Shown in pieces: positions 18,445-28,145 of a stretch of DNA of 64,000 nucleotides. Numbering within the stretch: the stretch's first letter is position 1; each line of letters begins with the position of its first letter. The position numbers were made by a program, and so were the translations under genes. The stretch is taken from positions 3,410,501 to 3,474,500 of the forward strand of contig NZ_CP108514.1 of assembly GCF_035989305.1 (NCBI RefSeq), given 5' to 3'. Under the pieces are notes generated by a model. The model was not told the origin of the DNA. It saw only the letters and a list, made by a program, of their open reading frames with translations, and made no database searches. Source of the DNA: Streptomyces sp. NBC_01233. GTDB taxonomy: Bacteria; Actinomycetota; Actinomycetes; Streptomycetales; Streptomycetaceae.

Positions 18445-19376
18445 ACGGCCTGCCCATGACCGTCCCGGCCCCCGGCCTCCCGGCCCGGGTCCGGATCCAC
18501 GAGGTCGGCGCCCGTGACGGCCTCCAGAACGAGAAGAGCGCCGTACCGACCGAGGTCAAGGCGGAGTTCATCCACCGCCTGGCCGCCGCCGGGCTCACGA
18601 CCGTCGAGGCCACCAGCTTCGTGCACCCCAAGTGGGTTCCGCAGCTGGCCGATGCCGAGGCGCTGTTCCCGCAACTCGCGGACCTCGACGGGGTCGCCCT
18701 GCCCGTCCTCGTCCCCAACGAGCGCGGCCTGGACCGCGCGCTCGCCCTCGGAGCCGGCCGCATCGCCGTCTTCGGCTCGGCCACCGAGACCTTCGCCGCC
18801 CGCAACCTCAACCGGACCGTCGCCGAGTCCCTCGCCATGTTCGAGCCCGTGGTGGCCCGCGCGAAGCAGGAGAAGGCGCACGTCCGCGGCTACCTCTCGA
18901 TGTGCTTCGGCGACCCCTGGGAGGGCCCCGTCCCGGTCCACCAGGTCGTACGGGTCGCCAAGTCCCTGCTCGACCTCGGGTGCGACGAGCTGAGCCTCGG
19001 AGACACCATCGGCGTCGCCACCCCCGGCCACGTGCAGGAACTGCTCGGCAGCCTGAACGAGGCGGGCGTCGGCACCGACCGCATCGGCGTGCACTTCCAC
19101 GACACCTACGGCCAGGCCCTCTCCAACACCCTCGCCGCGCTCCAGCACGGCGTGACCACCGTCGACGCCTCCGCAGGCGGCCTCGGCGGATGCCCGTACG
19201 CGAAGAGCGCCACCGGCAATCTCGCGACCGAGGACCTGGTGTGGATGCTCGACGGCCTCGGCATCGAGACCGGGGTCGATCTGGCCGCCCTCACCGCCAC
19301 GAGCGTGTGGATGGCCGAACAGCTGGGGCGACCCAGCCCCTCACGTACCGTCCGCGCCCTCTCCCACAAGGAGTAG
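18441..19376 (+). CDS. liuE: Hydroxymethylglutaryl-CoA lyase (311 aa)
   Basis: It cleaves HMG-CoA to acetoacetate and acetyl-CoA, the last step of leucine degradation. TIM-barrel HMGL motifs: [14 protein letters not shown] near the start (metal-binding Asp), [28 protein letters not shown] (metal-binding His pair) and the signature loop [15 protein letters not shown] with the catalytic Cys. Normal family length. Its ATG overlaps the liuD stop by four bases, so it is translationally coupled; the acyl-CoA dehydrogenase follows after 7 bp. Confidence 0.94.
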   Translation: MNGLPMTVPAPGLPARVRIHEVGARDGLQNEKSAVPTEVKAEFIHRLAAAGLTTVEATSFVHPKWVPQLADAEALFPQLADLDGVALPVLVPNERGLDRALALGAGRIAVFGSATETFAARNLNRTVAESLAMFEPVVARAKQEKAHVRGYLSMCFGDPWEGPVPVHQVVRVAKSLLDLGCDELSLGDTIGVATPGHVQELLGSLNEAGVGTDRIGVHFHDTYGQALSNTLAALQHGVTTVDASAGGLGGCPYAKSATGNLATEDLVWMLDGLGIETGVDLAALTATSVWMAEQLGRPSPSRTVRALSHKE

Positions 19377-19383
19377 TCACACC

Positions 19384-20544
19384 ATGTCCCTCGACCACCG
19401 GCTCACCCCTGAGCACGAGGAACTCCGCCGTACCGTCGAGGCGTTCGCGCACGACGTCGTCGCGCCGAAGATCGGCGACCTGTACGAGCGGCACGAGTTC
19501 CCCTACGAGATCGTCGCCGAGATGGGCCGCATGGGCCTGTTCGGCCTGCCCTTCCCGGAGGAGTACGGCGGCATGGGCGGCGACTACCTCGCCCTCGGCA
19601 TCGCCTTGGAGGAGCTGGCCCGCGTCGACTCCTCGGTCGCCATCACCCTGGAGGCCGGGGTCTCCCTCGGCGCCATGCCGATCTACCTCTTCGGCTCGGA
19701 GGAGCAGCAGCGGGAGTGGCTGCCGAAGATGTGCTCCGGCGAGATCCTCGGCGCCTTCGGCCTGACCGAGCCCGGCGCGGGCTCCGACGCCGGCGGCACC
19801 CGCACCACGGCGGTCCGTGAGGGCGACGAGTGGGTCATCAACGGCTCGAAGTGCTTCATCACCAACTCCGGTACGGACATCACCGGTCTGGTCACGGTCA
19901 CGGCCGTCACGGGCCGCAAGGCGGACGGCCGCCCGGAGATCTCCTCGATCATCGTCCCGTCCGGCACCCCGGGCTTCACGGTGGCCGCCCCCTACTCCAA
20001 GGTGGGCTGGAACGCCTCGGACACCCGCGAGCTGTCCTTCGACGGCGTACGGGTGCCCCTCGCCAACCTCGTGGGCGCGGAGGGCCGCGGCTACGCCCAG
20101 TTCCTGCGCATCCTCGACGAGGGCCGGATCGCCATCTCGGCGCTCGCGACCGGGCTCGCGCAGGGCTGTGTGGACGAGTCGGTGAAGTACGCCAGGGAGC
20201 GGCACGCCTTCGGCAAGGCGATCGGCGACAACCAGGCCATCCAGTTCAAGCTGGCCGACATGGAGATGCGCGCCCACATGGCCCGCATCGGCTGGCGCGA
20301 CGCGGCCTCCCGGCTGGTGGCCGGCGAGCCCTTCAAGAAGGAGGCGGCGATCGCGAAGCTGTACTCCTCGACGGTCGCCGTCGACAACGCCCGCGAGGCG
20401 ACGCAGATCCACGGCGGCTACGGGTTCATGAACGAGTACCCGGTGGCCCGCATGTGGCGGGATTCCAAGATCCTGGAGATCGGCGAGGGCACCAGCGAGG
20501 TCCAGCGCATGCTGATCGCCCGTGAACTGGGCTTCTCCGCCTAG
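19384..20544 (+). CDS. acdH: Acyl-CoA dehydrogenase, short/branched-chain type (386 aa)
   Basis: Last gene of the TetR-controlled operon. Complete fold: LTEPGAGSDAGGTRTTAV, GSKCFITNSGTDITG, IHGGYGFMNEYPVARMWRD. The catalytic Glu is at the usual short/medium-chain site, Glu368 in IGEGTSEVQR, and the alternative helix-G site reads LDEGRIAIS instead of ER. This is short-/isobutyryl-CoA-type architecture rather than classic isovaleryl-CoA dehydrogenase, although its position is that of liuA. It resembles AcdH, the branched-chain acyl-CoA dehydrogenase known from Streptomyces, which acts on isobutyryl-, isovaleryl- and related CoAs. AAGGAG lies ten bases before the ATG. Confidence 0.92.
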   Translation: MSLDHRLTPEHEELRRTVEAFAHDVVAPKIGDLYERHEFPYEIVAEMGRMGLFGLPFPEEYGGMGGDYLALGIALEELARVDSSVAITLEAGVSLGAMPIYLFGSEEQQREWLPKMCSGEILGAFGLTEPGAGSDAGGTRTTAVREGDEWVINGSKCFITNSGTDITGLVTVTAVTGRKADGRPEISSIIVPSGTPGFTVAAPYSKVGWNASDTRELSFDGVRVPLANLVGAEGRGYAQFLRILDEGRIAISALATGLAQGCVDESVKYARERHAFGKAIGDNQAIQFKLADMEMRAHMARIGWRDAASRLVAGEPFKKEAAIAKLYSSTVAVDNAREATQIHGGYGFMNEYPVARMWRDSKILEIGEGTSEVQRMLIARELGFSA

Positions 20545-20576
20545 TCGCAGGGCTCGTCCGCGTCCGGGCGGAACGA

Positions 20577-20612
20577 GGGGGCCCGAAAAAAGTTAGGGCC
20601 CCCTTATCGTTT
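20577..20612 (+). terminator. Rho-independent terminator of the liu operon
   Basis: Arms GGGGGCCC (20577-20584) and GGGCCCCC (20596-20603) pair perfectly around an A-rich 11-base loop and are followed by TTATCGTTTT. It ends the acyl-CoA dehydrogenase operon seven bases before the next iron box. Confidence 0.85.
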
Positions 20613-20618
20613 TCGGCC

Positions 20619-20635
20619 AAGGTTAGGCTAACCTT
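20619..20635. promoter_or_regulatory. Iron box (DmdR/IdeR operator) of the siderophore receptor operon
   Basis: AAGGTTAGGCTAACCTT is a perfect 8+1+8 palindrome matching the TTAGGTTAGGCTAACCTAA consensus except at the outer ends. It lies 52 bp before the desE start, where iron-loaded DmdR1 would block transcription. Confidence 0.9.
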
Positions 20636-20687
20636 CCCCACGAACGGCTCAGTGGCCGCCCGGACACGCACGAAAACGGACATCGAC

Positions 20688-21725
20688 ATGCCCAAGTCCC
20701 GAACCTCCTCCCTCACCCGTCGCGGATTCATCGCGGCGGGCGGCGCCCTCGGCCTCGTCGCGGCGCTCGCCGCGTGCGGCGGCACCGACTCGGCGAAGGG
20801 CGACGGCGGCAAGGACAACGGCGCCGCGGCCTCCGGCCCCTGGACCTTCAAGGACGACCTCGGCAACGACGTCGGCACCAAGTCCAAGCCGAAGAACATC
20901 GTCGCCTTCACCGGCACCGCCGCCGCGCTGTACGACTACGGCATCCCGGTCAAGGGCGTCTTCGGCCCGACCAAGACCGCCGACGGCAAGGCCGACGTCC
21001 AGGCCGGCTCGATGGACATCTCCAAGGTCGAGATCCTCGGCAACGTCTACGACGAGTTCAACGTCGAGAAGTACGCGGCGCTCCAGCCCGAGCTGCTCGT
21101 CACCAACAGCTGGGACGGCACCTACTGGTACGTCCCGGAGGCCTCCAAGGACAAGATCCTGAAGCTGGCCCCGGCCGCTGCGGTCAAGGTGGGCGGCGAC
21201 GTCACCCTCGACAAGGCGCTGGAGCGCACCGCGGACCTCGCCAAGTCCCTGGGCGCCGACATGAACGCCAAGTCCACCGTCGACGCGAAGGCCCGCTTCG
21301 AGGCCGCCGCCGCGAAGCTGCGCGAGGCCACCAAGGCCAACCCGGGCGTCAAGGTGCTCGTGGGCTCGGGCTCCGCCGACCTCTTCTACGTCTCCACCCC
21401 GGACACCTCGGCCGACCTGAAGTACTTCAAGCAGCTCGGCGTCGAGTTCGTCACCCCGGAGAAGCTGGACGAGGGCGGCTTCTTCGAGAGCCTCAGCTGG
21501 GAGAACGCCGGCAAGTACAAGGCCGACGTCGTCCTGCTCGACAACCGCACCGGCACCCTGCAGCCGGAGGAGCTGAAGGCGAAGGCCACCTGGGCCGAGC
21601 TCCCGGCGGTCAAGGCCGGCCAGATCACCCCGCGCGTGACCGAGCCGATCTACTCGTACGCCAAGTGCGCCCAGCTCCTCGAGGACCTCGCGAAGTCCAT
21701 CCAGAACGCCAAGAAGGTCAGCTGA
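20688..21725 (+). CDS. desE: Ferrioxamine-type siderophore-binding lipoprotein (345 aa)
   Basis: Extracellular receptor delivering ferri-hydroxamate siderophore to an ABC permease. The ATG at 20688 is followed by a twin-arginine-like signal (LTRRGFIAAGG) and lipobox LAAC, so the protein is probably Tat-exported and lipid-anchored. The mature part is a periplasmic-binding-protein fold of the FhuD/TroA class (IVAFTGTAAALYDYGIPVKG, LQPELLVTNSWDGTYW). No permease or ATPase genes are adjacent. The iron box upstream, the siderophore reductase downstream and desABCD beyond identify it as the DesE-type receptor; exact ligand range is inferred. Confidence 0.92.
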   Translation: MPKSRTSSLTRRGFIAAGGALGLVAALAACGGTDSAKGDGGKDNGAAASGPWTFKDDLGNDVGTKSKPKNIVAFTGTAAALYDYGIPVKGVFGPTKTADGKADVQAGSMDISKVEILGNVYDEFNVEKYAALQPELLVTNSWDGTYWYVPEASKDKILKLAPAAAVKVGGDVTLDKALERTADLAKSLGADMNAKSTVDAKARFEAAAAKLREATKANPGVKVLVGSGSADLFYVSTPDTSADLKYFKQLGVEFVTPEKLDEGGFFESLSWENAGKYKADVVLLDNRTGTLQPEELKAKATWAELPAVKAGQITPRVTEPIYSYAKCAQLLEDLAKSIQNAKKVS

Positions 21726-21797
21726 CCCGGTCGACCCGCGGCGCCCGGTGACCCCGGGCGCCCGTAGGCCGTTCCGACTTCCAGGGGGATCCTCCGC

Positions 21798-22703
21798 ATG
21801 ACCGTCACCGCGTCCGACGACACCGCTCCGGCCGTCGCCCACTTCCGCTTCTTCGCGCTCGAAGTGGTCCGCACGCGCCGCCTCGGCCACTCGTTCCTGC
21901 GGGTCACGTTCGGCGGGGAGTCCCTCGCGGGCTTCCGCTCGGGCGGCTTCGACCAGAGCCTGTCGCTCTTCCTGCCCCCGTCCGGCCAGGAGCACACCGT
22001 GCTCCCCTCCACGGACGAGGACACCTGGTTCGCCGCGTGGCGCGGGATGCCGGACGAGGAGCGGCCGGTGATGCGCTCCTACACGGTGCGCGAGCAGCGC
22101 CGCACGCCCGAGGGGACGGACGAGGTCGACATCGACTTCGTCCTGCACGGGGACGCGTCGCCGGCCTCCCGCTGGGCCGGACGCGCGGTCGCCGGCCGCC
22201 GGATCACGGCCATCGGCCCGGCCGTCGCGGAGAACAAGTCCGTACGCTTCCAGCCGCCGGCCGCCACCGACGCGGTCTGGATGTACGCGGACGAGACCGC
22301 CCTGCCGGCCGCGGCCGCGATCCTGGACCGGCTGGCCGCCGGGACCCGGGTCCGGGCCTGGTTCGAGGTCCCGCACGAGGACGACCGGATCGCGCTGGAC
22401 ACGCTCGCCGACGCGGACATCACCTGGATCGTGCGCGAGGGCCACGGCCGGGAGCGGACCGAGCGGGTGCTGAGCGTGCTGCGCTCGGCCGGACCGCCCG
22501 CCGCCGAGGTCCCGTACGTCTGGCTGGCGGGCGAGGCCGGCACCGTTCGCGCGGTGCGCCGCCACTTCGTGCAGGAACGATCCGTCGACCGCCGCGCGGT
22601 GCGATTCACCGGCTATTGGCGGCTCGGCGCGAGCGAGGAGCAGCTCCTCGCCGAGGCGTACGCCGGCAAGGCCCCGAGCGAGGACCCGGCGTCCGAGCTG
22701 TAG
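21798..22703 (+). CDS. Siderophore-interacting FAD-dependent ferric reductase (301 aa)
   Basis: ViuB/YqjH-type flavoprotein that reduces Fe3+ from imported siderophore using NAD(P)H. FAD-binding signature RSYTVREQRR near residue 95, then FVLHGDASPASRWAG, and a C-terminal NAD(P)H domain (PYVWLAGEAGTVRAVRRHF, TGYWRLGASEEQLLAE) characteristic of siderophore-interacting proteins. ATG at 21798 after GGGGGATCC; 72 bp behind desE on the same strand, so probably in the same iron-repressed transcript. A strong terminator follows. Confidence 0.92.
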   Translation: MTVTASDDTAPAVAHFRFFALEVVRTRRLGHSFLRVTFGGESLAGFRSGGFDQSLSLFLPPSGQEHTVLPSTDEDTWFAAWRGMPDEERPVMRSYTVREQRRTPEGTDEVDIDFVLHGDASPASRWAGRAVAGRRITAIGPAVAENKSVRFQPPAATDAVWMYADETALPAAAAILDRLAAGTRVRAWFEVPHEDDRIALDTLADADITWIVREGHGRERTERVLSVLRSAGPPAAEVPYVWLAGEAGTVRAVRRHFVQERSVDRRAVRFTGYWRLGASEEQLLAEAYAGKAPSEDPASEL

Positions 22704-22730
22704 TCGACTTCCGTACCCCGTAACGCCGTT

Positions 22731-22767
22731 GGGGAAGGGCCCTGGCTTTCAGCCAGGGCCCTTCCCC
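22731..22767 (+). terminator. Strong 16-bp hairpin terminator
   Basis: GGGGAAGGGCCCTGGC (22731-22746) and GCCAGGGCCCTTCCCC (22752-22767) pair perfectly around TTTCA. It closes the desE-reductase unit 28 bp past the stop and insulates the desA iron-box promoter. Confidence 0.9.
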
Positions 22768-22780
22768 ATTTGGCTTATTA

Positions 22781-22803
22781 GTTTAGGTTAGGCTAACCTA
22801 AAC
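22781..22803. promoter_or_regulatory. Iron box of the desABCD operon (perfect 23-bp palindrome)
   Basis: The core TTAGGTTAGGCTAACCTAA (22783-22801) is extended two bases each side to a perfect 11+1+11 palindrome. It sits 47 bp before the desA ATG and matches the DmdR1/IdeR consensus throughout, a stronger match than the desE box. Confidence 0.95.
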
Positions 22804-22850
22804 ATCACACGCCCCACCCTCCCCTTCTCCCCCTGCCCGGAGGAAAGTTG

Positions 22851-24341
22851 ATGCGCTCGCATCTGCTGAATGAGACGACCGCGGACCTCTACCGGCGTTC
22901 CGTCACCGAGGGCGTCGACCGCGTCGCCGCCAAACTCGCGACCACGGAGCGACCCCACACCGGTATATCCGTCGACGAACTCGCCCCGGTCATCAACGGG
23001 ATCGACCTGGACAAGCCGCTCGCGGACGCGGCGGCCGTCCTGGACGAGCTGGAGGACGTCTACCTGCGCGACGCGGTGTACTTCCACCACCCGCGCTACC
23101 TCGGGCACCTCAACTGCCCGGTCGTGATCCCCGCGGTGCTCGGCGAGGCGGTCCTCTCGGCCGTCAACTCCTCCCTCGACACCTGGGACCAGTCGATCGG
23201 CGGCACGCTGATCGAGCGCCGCCTCATCGACTGGACCGCCCAGCGCATCGGCCTCGGCCCCGCCGCGGACGGCGTCTTCACCTCCGGTGGCAGCCAGTCC
23301 AACTTCCACGCCCTGCTGCTCGCCCGCGACGAGGCCTGCCGCATCGTCATGAAGAAGGAGCTGGACGAGGGGCGCGAGCTCACCAAGGCCGAACTCCTCC
23401 CGAAGCTGCGCATCTTCACCTCCGAGGCCAGCCACTTCAGCGTGAAGAAGTCGGCCGCCATGCTCGGACTCGGCTACGAGGCCGTCATCGCCGTCCCGGT
23501 CGACCGCAACCGTCGGATGGACACCGCGGTGCTCGCCCTGGAGCTCGAGGAGTGCGCCGCCGAGGGCCTCTTCCCCATGGCCGTCGTCGCCACCGCCGGC
23601 ACCACCGACTTCGGCTCCATCGACCCGCTCCCCGAGATCGCCCGCCTGACCGCCGAGCACTCCGCGTGGATGCACGTGGACGCCGCCTACGGCTGCGGAC
23701 TGCTGGTCTCCCCCACCCGCCGGCACCTCCTCGACGGCATCGAGCACGCCGACTCGGTCACGGTCGACTACCACAAGTCGTTCTTCCAGCCGGTCAGCTC
23801 CAGCGCGATGCTGGTCCGCGACCGCGACACCCTCAAGCACGCCACGTACCACGCGGACTACCTCAACCCGCGCCGCATGGCCGAGGAGCGCATCCCCAAC
23901 CAGGTCGACAAGTCCATCCAGACCACGCGCCGCTTCGACGCGCTCAAGCTCTGGATGACCCTGCGCGTCATGGGCGCCGACGGCGTCGGCTCGCTCTTCG
24001 ACGAGGTCATCGACCTGGCCGCCGCCGGCTGGGACATCATCGACGCCGACCCGCGCTTCGAGGTCGTCGTCAAGCCGCAGATCTCCACCCTCGTCTTCCG
24101 CTTCCTGCCCGGCGAGGAGGTCCCCGCCGACCTCCTCGACGAGGCCCAGCTCCACGCCCGCAAGGCGCTCTTCGCCTCCGGCGAGGCCGTCGTCGCCGGC
24201 ACGAAGGTGGACGGGAAGCAGTACCTGAAGTTCACCCTCCTCAACCCGCAGACCACGACGGCCGACATCGCTGCCGTCCTCGACCTCCTCGCCGCACACG
24301 CCGAGCAGTTCCTGGGAGAATCCCTTGCCGTCCACCACTGA
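22851..24341 (+). CDS. desA: Lysine decarboxylase of desferrioxamine biosynthesis (496 aa)
   Basis: PLP enzyme converting L-lysine to cadaverine, step 1 of desferrioxamine synthesis. Group II decarboxylase motifs: [14 protein letters not shown] (143-156), HVDAAYG with Asp277 contacting the PLP nitrogen, and the Schiff-base Lys309 in [13 protein letters not shown] at 22851 with GGAGG seven bases upstream; a TTG three bases earlier is a poorer fit. First gene of an iron-repressed four-gene operon; the next gene starts inside its 3' end. Confidence 0.96.
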   Translation: MRSHLLNETTADLYRRSVTEGVDRVAAKLATTERPHTGISVDELAPVINGIDLDKPLADAAAVLDELEDVYLRDAVYFHHPRYLGHLNCPVVIPAVLGEAVLSAVNSSLDTWDQSIGGTLIERRLIDWTAQRIGLGPAADGVFTSGGSQSNFHALLLARDEACRIVMKKELDEGRELTKAELLPKLRIFTSEASHFSVKKSAAMLGLGYEAVIAVPVDRNRRMDTAVLALELEECAAEGLFPMAVVATAGTTDFGSIDPLPEIARLTAEHSAWMHVDAAYGCGLLVSPTRRHLLDGIEHADSVTVDYHKSFFQPVSSSAMLVRDRDTLKHATYHADYLNPRRMAEERIPNQVDKSIQTTRRFDALKLWMTLRVMGADGVGSLFDEVIDLAAAGWDIIDADPRFEVVVKPQISTLVFRFLPGEEVPADLLDEAQLHARKALFASGEAVVAGTKVDGKQYLKFTLLNPQTTTADIAAVLDLLAAHAEQFLGESLAVHH

Positions 24342-25626
24342 GCCCCACGACTTCATCGGTATCGGCCTCGGTCCCTTCAACCTGGGACTCGCCTGCCTCA
24401 CCGCGCCGATCGACGAACTGAACGGCCTGTTCATCGAGTCGAAGCCGCACTTCGAGTGGCACGCGGGGATGTTCCTGGACGGCGCGCACCTGCAGACGCC
24501 CTTCATGTCGGACCTCGTCACCCTCGCCGACCCGACGTCGCCCTTCTCCTTCCTGAACTACCTGAAGGACCAGGACCGGCTGTACTCCTTCTACATCCGG
24601 GAGGACTTCTACCCGCTGCGCGCCGAGTACAACGACTACTGCCGCTGGGCCGCCGACCGGCTCGACAACGTCCTGTACTCGACCTCCGTCACCGAGGTCA
24701 CCTACGACGAGCGGGCCGGTCTCTACGAGGTCCGCACGGACAAGGGCGAGACCCACCGGGCCCGCCGCCTGGTCCTGGGCACCGGCACCCCGCCCTTCGT
24801 CCCGGAGGCCTGCGCCGGCCTCGGCGGCGACTTCCTGCACAACTCCGCCTACATGCAGAACAAGGCGGAGCTGCAGAAGAAGAAGTCCATCACGCTGATC
24901 GGCTCCGGCCAGAGCGCCGCCGAGATCTACTACGACCTCCTCGCCGAGATCGACACGTACGGCTACCAGCTCAACTGGGTCACGCGTTCCCCGCGGTTCT
25001 TCCCGCTGGAGTACACGAAGCTGACGCTGGAGATGACCTCCCCCGAGTACGTGGACTACTTCCACGCCCTCCCCGAGGACACCCGCTACCAGCTGGAGAC
25101 CCAGCAGAAGAACCTCTTCAAGGGCATCGACGGCGACCTGATCAACGCCGTCTTCGACCTGCTCTACCAGAAGAAGGTCACCATGCCGGGGCAGGTGCCG
25201 ACCACCCTGCTGACCAACACCTCCCTGAACAGCACGGCGTACGACACCACCACGGGCACCTACACCCTGGGTCTGCGCCAGGAGGAGCAGGAGCGGGACT
25301 TCACCCTCGCCTCCGAGGGCCTGGTCCTGGCCACCGGCTACAAGTACCAGGTACCCGAGTTCCTCGCCCCGGTGCGCGACCGGCTGAACTTCGACGGCCA
25401 CGGCCGCCTCGACGCCGGCCGCAACTACAGCGTCGACACCACGGGCCGCGGGGTGTACCTCCAGAACGGCACGACCCACAACCACTCCCTGACCTCGCCC
25501 GACCTGGGCATGGCCGCGTACCGCAACGCCTACATCGTGGGCGAACTCCTCGGCCGCGAGTACTACAAGGTCGAGAAGTCCATCGCGTTCCAGCAGTTCG
25601 CAGCCCCGGAAGGCACGCACGCATGA
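24325..25626 (+). CDS. desB: Cadaverine N-hydroxylase (433 aa)
   Basis: FAD/NADPH-dependent N-monooxygenase making N-hydroxycadaverine, step 2 of the pathway. FAD motif [14 protein letters not shown] near residue 10, NADPH motif [14 protein letters not shown] near 192, and the C-terminal [12 protein letters not shown] typical of lysine/ornithine N-hydroxylases. The TTG start at 24325 overlaps desA by 17 bp and follows GGGAGAA at normal spacing; no other start preserves the N-terminal FAD motif. ATGA overlap with desC. Confidence 0.95.
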   Translation: MPSTTEPHDFIGIGLGPFNLGLACLTAPIDELNGLFIESKPHFEWHAGMFLDGAHLQTPFMSDLVTLADPTSPFSFLNYLKDQDRLYSFYIREDFYPLRAEYNDYCRWAADRLDNVLYSTSVTEVTYDERAGLYEVRTDKGETHRARRLVLGTGTPPFVPEACAGLGGDFLHNSAYMQNKAELQKKKSITLIGSGQSAAEIYYDLLAEIDTYGYQLNWVTRSPRFFPLEYTKLTLEMTSPEYVDYFHALPEDTRYQLETQQKNLFKGIDGDLINAVFDLLYQKKVTMPGQVPTTLLTNTSLNSTAYDTTTGTYTLGLRQEEQERDFTLASEGLVLATGYKYQVPEFLAPVRDRLNFDGHGRLDAGRNYSVDTTGRGVYLQNGTTHNHSLTSPDLGMAAYRNAYIVGELLGREYYKVEKSIAFQQFAAPEGTHA

Positions 25627-26216
25627 GCACCACCACCGGTGAGATCCTCTTCGCCCGCACCGACGCGGCCCTCGGGACCTTCGCCGTCCGCCCGCTGGAC
25701 CCCTTCGCCGACGCGGAGCTGCTGCACGGCTGGGTCACGCACCCCAAGGCCTCGTTCTGGATGATGCAGGACGCCTCGCTGCCGGACGTCGAGCGCGAGT
25801 ACATGCGGATCGCCGCGCACGAGCACCACCAGGCCTTCATCGGCCTCCACGAGGGCCGCCCGGCCTTCCTGATGGAGAGCTACGACCCGGGCGAACTGGA
25901 ACTGGTCGGCCTGTACGACGCCCAGCCCGGCGACGTCGGCATGCACTTCCTCGTCGCGCCGAGCGACCAGCCCCTCAGCGGATTCACCCGCGCCGTGATC
26001 ACCACGGTGATGGCCGCCCTCTTCGCCGACGCGGAGACGGAGCGGGTCGTCGTCGAGCCGGACGTCCGCAACACGGCGGTGCACGCCCTCAACGCGGTGG
26101 TCGGTTTCGTCCCCGAGCGCGAGATCCAGAAGCCGGAGAAGGAAGCCCTCCTCAGCTTCTGCACCCGCGCCCAGTTCGAAGCAGCCACCGGCATCACCCA
26201 GGAAGTGTCGATATGA
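25623..26216 (+). CDS. desC: N-hydroxycadaverine acyltransferase, GNAT fold (197 aa)
   Basis: It acylates N-hydroxycadaverine with acetyl-, succinyl- or related CoA, giving the hydroxamate units. GNAT-like acyl-CoA N-acyltransferase of the RhbD/IucB type: [68 protein letters not shown] at 25623 overlaps the desB stop (ATGA), and its own stop overlaps desD the same way, so the last three genes are translationally coupled. Confidence 0.95.
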   Translation: MSTTTGEILFARTDAALGTFAVRPLDPFADAELLHGWVTHPKASFWMMQDASLPDVEREYMRIAAHEHHQAFIGLHEGRPAFLMESYDPGELELVGLYDAQPGDVGMHFLVAPSDQPLSGFTRAVITTVMAALFADAETERVVVEPDVRNTAVHALNAVVGFVPEREIQKPEKEALLSFCTRAQFEAATGITQEVSI

Positions 26217-27994
26217 GCCTGGCCGACGCCGTCTCCCACCTCTCCCCGGAACTGTGGGCCCGCGCGAACCGCGCGCTGGTCCGCAAGGCCCTCGCGGAGT
26301 TCTCCCACGAACGCCTCCTGACGCCGAAGCCGCTGGGCGACTCCTGGTACTCGGTCCTGAGCGACGACGCCACGGTGGAGTACCGGTTCAAGGCCGTCCT
26401 GCACGCCCTCGACCACTGGTCGGTGGACGAGTCCTCGGTCACCCGCCTGCAGGACGGCGCCGAGCTCCCGCTGGACGCCCTCGACTTCCACATCGAGCTG
26501 CGCGGGGCGCTGGGCCTGAGCCCGGAGGTCCTGCCCGTCTACCTGGAGGAGATCTCCTCCACCCTGGCCGGCACGGGCTTCAAGTACACGAAGCCGCAGA
26601 TCTCCTCCGAGGTGCTCGCGAAGTCCTCCTTCCAGGACATCGAGACGGGCATGACCGAGGGCCACCCCTGCTTCGTGGCGAACAACGGCCGCCTCGGCTT
26701 CGGCGTGCACGAGTACCTCTCGTACGCCCCGGAGACGGCGAGCCCGGTCCACCTGGTGTGGGTGGCGGCCCGCAAGGACGTCTCCACCTTCACGGCGGGC
26801 GCGGGCCTGGACCACGACTCCTTCGTCCGCGCCGAGCTGGGCGAGGAGACGATCGCCGGCTTCGCGGCGCAGCTGGAGGCCCTGGGCCTGGACCCGGCCG
26901 ACTACCACCTGCTGCCGGTCCACCCCTGGCAGTGGTGGAACAAGACCACGGTCACCTTCGCCGCCGAGATCGCGGGCCGCCGCCTGGTGCTGCTGGGCGA
27001 GGGCTCGGACGCGTACCTGGCGCAGCAGTCGATCCGTACGTTCTTCAACCAGAGCGCGCCGGAGAAGCACTACGTCAAGACGGCCATCTCGGTGCTCAAC
27101 ATGGGCTTCATGCGCGGTCTCTCGGCCGCCTACATGGAGGCCACGCCGGCCATCAACGACTGGCTGCACCAGCTGATCGAGGGCGACGAGGTCCTGCAGT
27201 CGGTGGACTTCTCGATCATCCGCGAGCGCGCGGCGATCGGCTACCACCACCGTCAGTACGAGCGCGCCACCGACCGCTATTCCCCGTACCGCAAAATGCT
27301 GGCCGCGCTGTGGCGCGAGTCCCCCGTCAACTCCCTCAAGGGCGACGAGCGGCTCGCCACCATGGCCTCGCTCCTGCACGTCGACGCCGAGGGCAGGTCC
27401 TTCGTCGGCGCCCTGATCGAGGAGTCGGGCCTGAGTCCGGCGCAGTGGCTGCACCACTACCTCCGGGCCTACCTGGTCCCGCTCCTGCACTGCTTCTACC
27501 AGTACGACCTCGCGTACATGCCGCACGGCGAGAACACGATCCTCGTCATCGAGGGCGGCGTGGTGAAGCGGGCGATCTTCAAGGACATCGCCGAGGAGAT
27601 CGTGATCATGGACCCGGACGCGGTCCTGCCGCCCGCGGTCGAGCGGATCAAGGCGGACATCCCGGAGGACATGAAGCTGCTGTCCGTCTTCACGGACGTG
27701 TTCGACTGCTTCTTCCGCTTCCTGGGCCCGATCCTGGCGACCGAGGGCATCTGCGAGGAGGACACCTTCTGGCGGGCGGTGGCCGACTGCGGCCACGCGT
27801 ACCAGGAGTCGATGCCGCAGCTCGCGGAGCGCTTCGCGCGGTACGACCTGTTCGCGGAGGAGTTCCAGCTGTCCTGCCTGAACCGCCTCCAGCTGCGGAA
27901 CAACAAGCAGATGGTCGACCTCTCCGACCCGTCCGCGGCCCTGCAGCTGATCGGCACCCTCAAGAACCCCGTCGCGGCCTTCGCCCGGCGGTGA
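26213..27994 (+). CDS. desD: NRPS-independent siderophore synthetase (593 aa)
   Basis: ATP-dependent IucA/IucC-family (NIS) synthetase that oligomerises and cyclises hydroxamate monomers to desferrioxamines. Family motifs: HPCFVANNGRLGFGVHEY (ATP-binding region), LLPVHPWQWWNK, STxRT-equivalent QQSIRTFFN, KTAISVLNMGFMRGLS, PHGENTILVIEGG. Normal length. The ATG overlaps desC by four bases. A hairpin that can act as terminator lies 63 bp downstream. Confidence 0.96.
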   Translation: MSLADAVSHLSPELWARANRALVRKALAEFSHERLLTPKPLGDSWYSVLSDDATVEYRFKAVLHALDHWSVDESSVTRLQDGAELPLDALDFHIELRGALGLSPEVLPVYLEEISSTLAGTGFKYTKPQISSEVLAKSSFQDIETGMTEGHPCFVANNGRLGFGVHEYLSYAPETASPVHLVWVAARKDVSTFTAGAGLDHDSFVRAELGEETIAGFAAQLEALGLDPADYHLLPVHPWQWWNKTTVTFAAEIAGRRLVLLGEGSDAYLAQQSIRTFFNQSAPEKHYVKTAISVLNMGFMRGLSAAYMEATPAINDWLHQLIEGDEVLQSVDFSIIRERAAIGYHHRQYERATDRYSPYRKMLAALWRESPVNSLKGDERLATMASLLHVDAEGRSFVGALIEESGLSPAQWLHHYLRAYLVPLLHCFYQYDLAYMPHGENTILVIEGGVVKRAIFKDIAEEIVIMDPDAVLPPAVERIKADIPEDMKLLSVFTDVFDCFFRFLGPILATEGICEEDTFWRAVADCGHAYQESMPQLAERFARYDLFAEEFQLSCLNRLQLRNNKQMVDLSDPSAALQLIGTLKNPVAAFARR

Positions 27995-28057
27995 ACAAGG
28001 GGCGGGCGCGGGGTCCGATACGGTCCCTCGCGCCCCGTGCCCGCCCTTGCACGTGCA

Positions 28058-28101
28058 GGCGTGTCCGCGAAGCCCTGACTGGCCCTCTTCGCGGACACGC
28101 C
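28058..28101. repeat. Hairpin repeat, copy 1 (between desD and vapC ends)
   Basis: Arms GGCGTGTCCGCGAAG and CTTCGCGGACACGCC form a perfect 15-bp stem around CCCTGACTGGCCCT. It serves position-wise as a bidirectional terminator for convergent desD and vapC. A near-identical copy in the same orientation lies at 28900. Ten bases beyond this copy, on the minus strand, is a stop codon preceded by codons for ALAAD, matching the end of the DUF7848 gene that sits ten bases beyond copy 2. Confidence 0.8.
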
Positions 28102-28145
28102 GCGCGTCTTCTCAGTCCGCCGCCAGCGCCGTATGCCCGTAGGGG

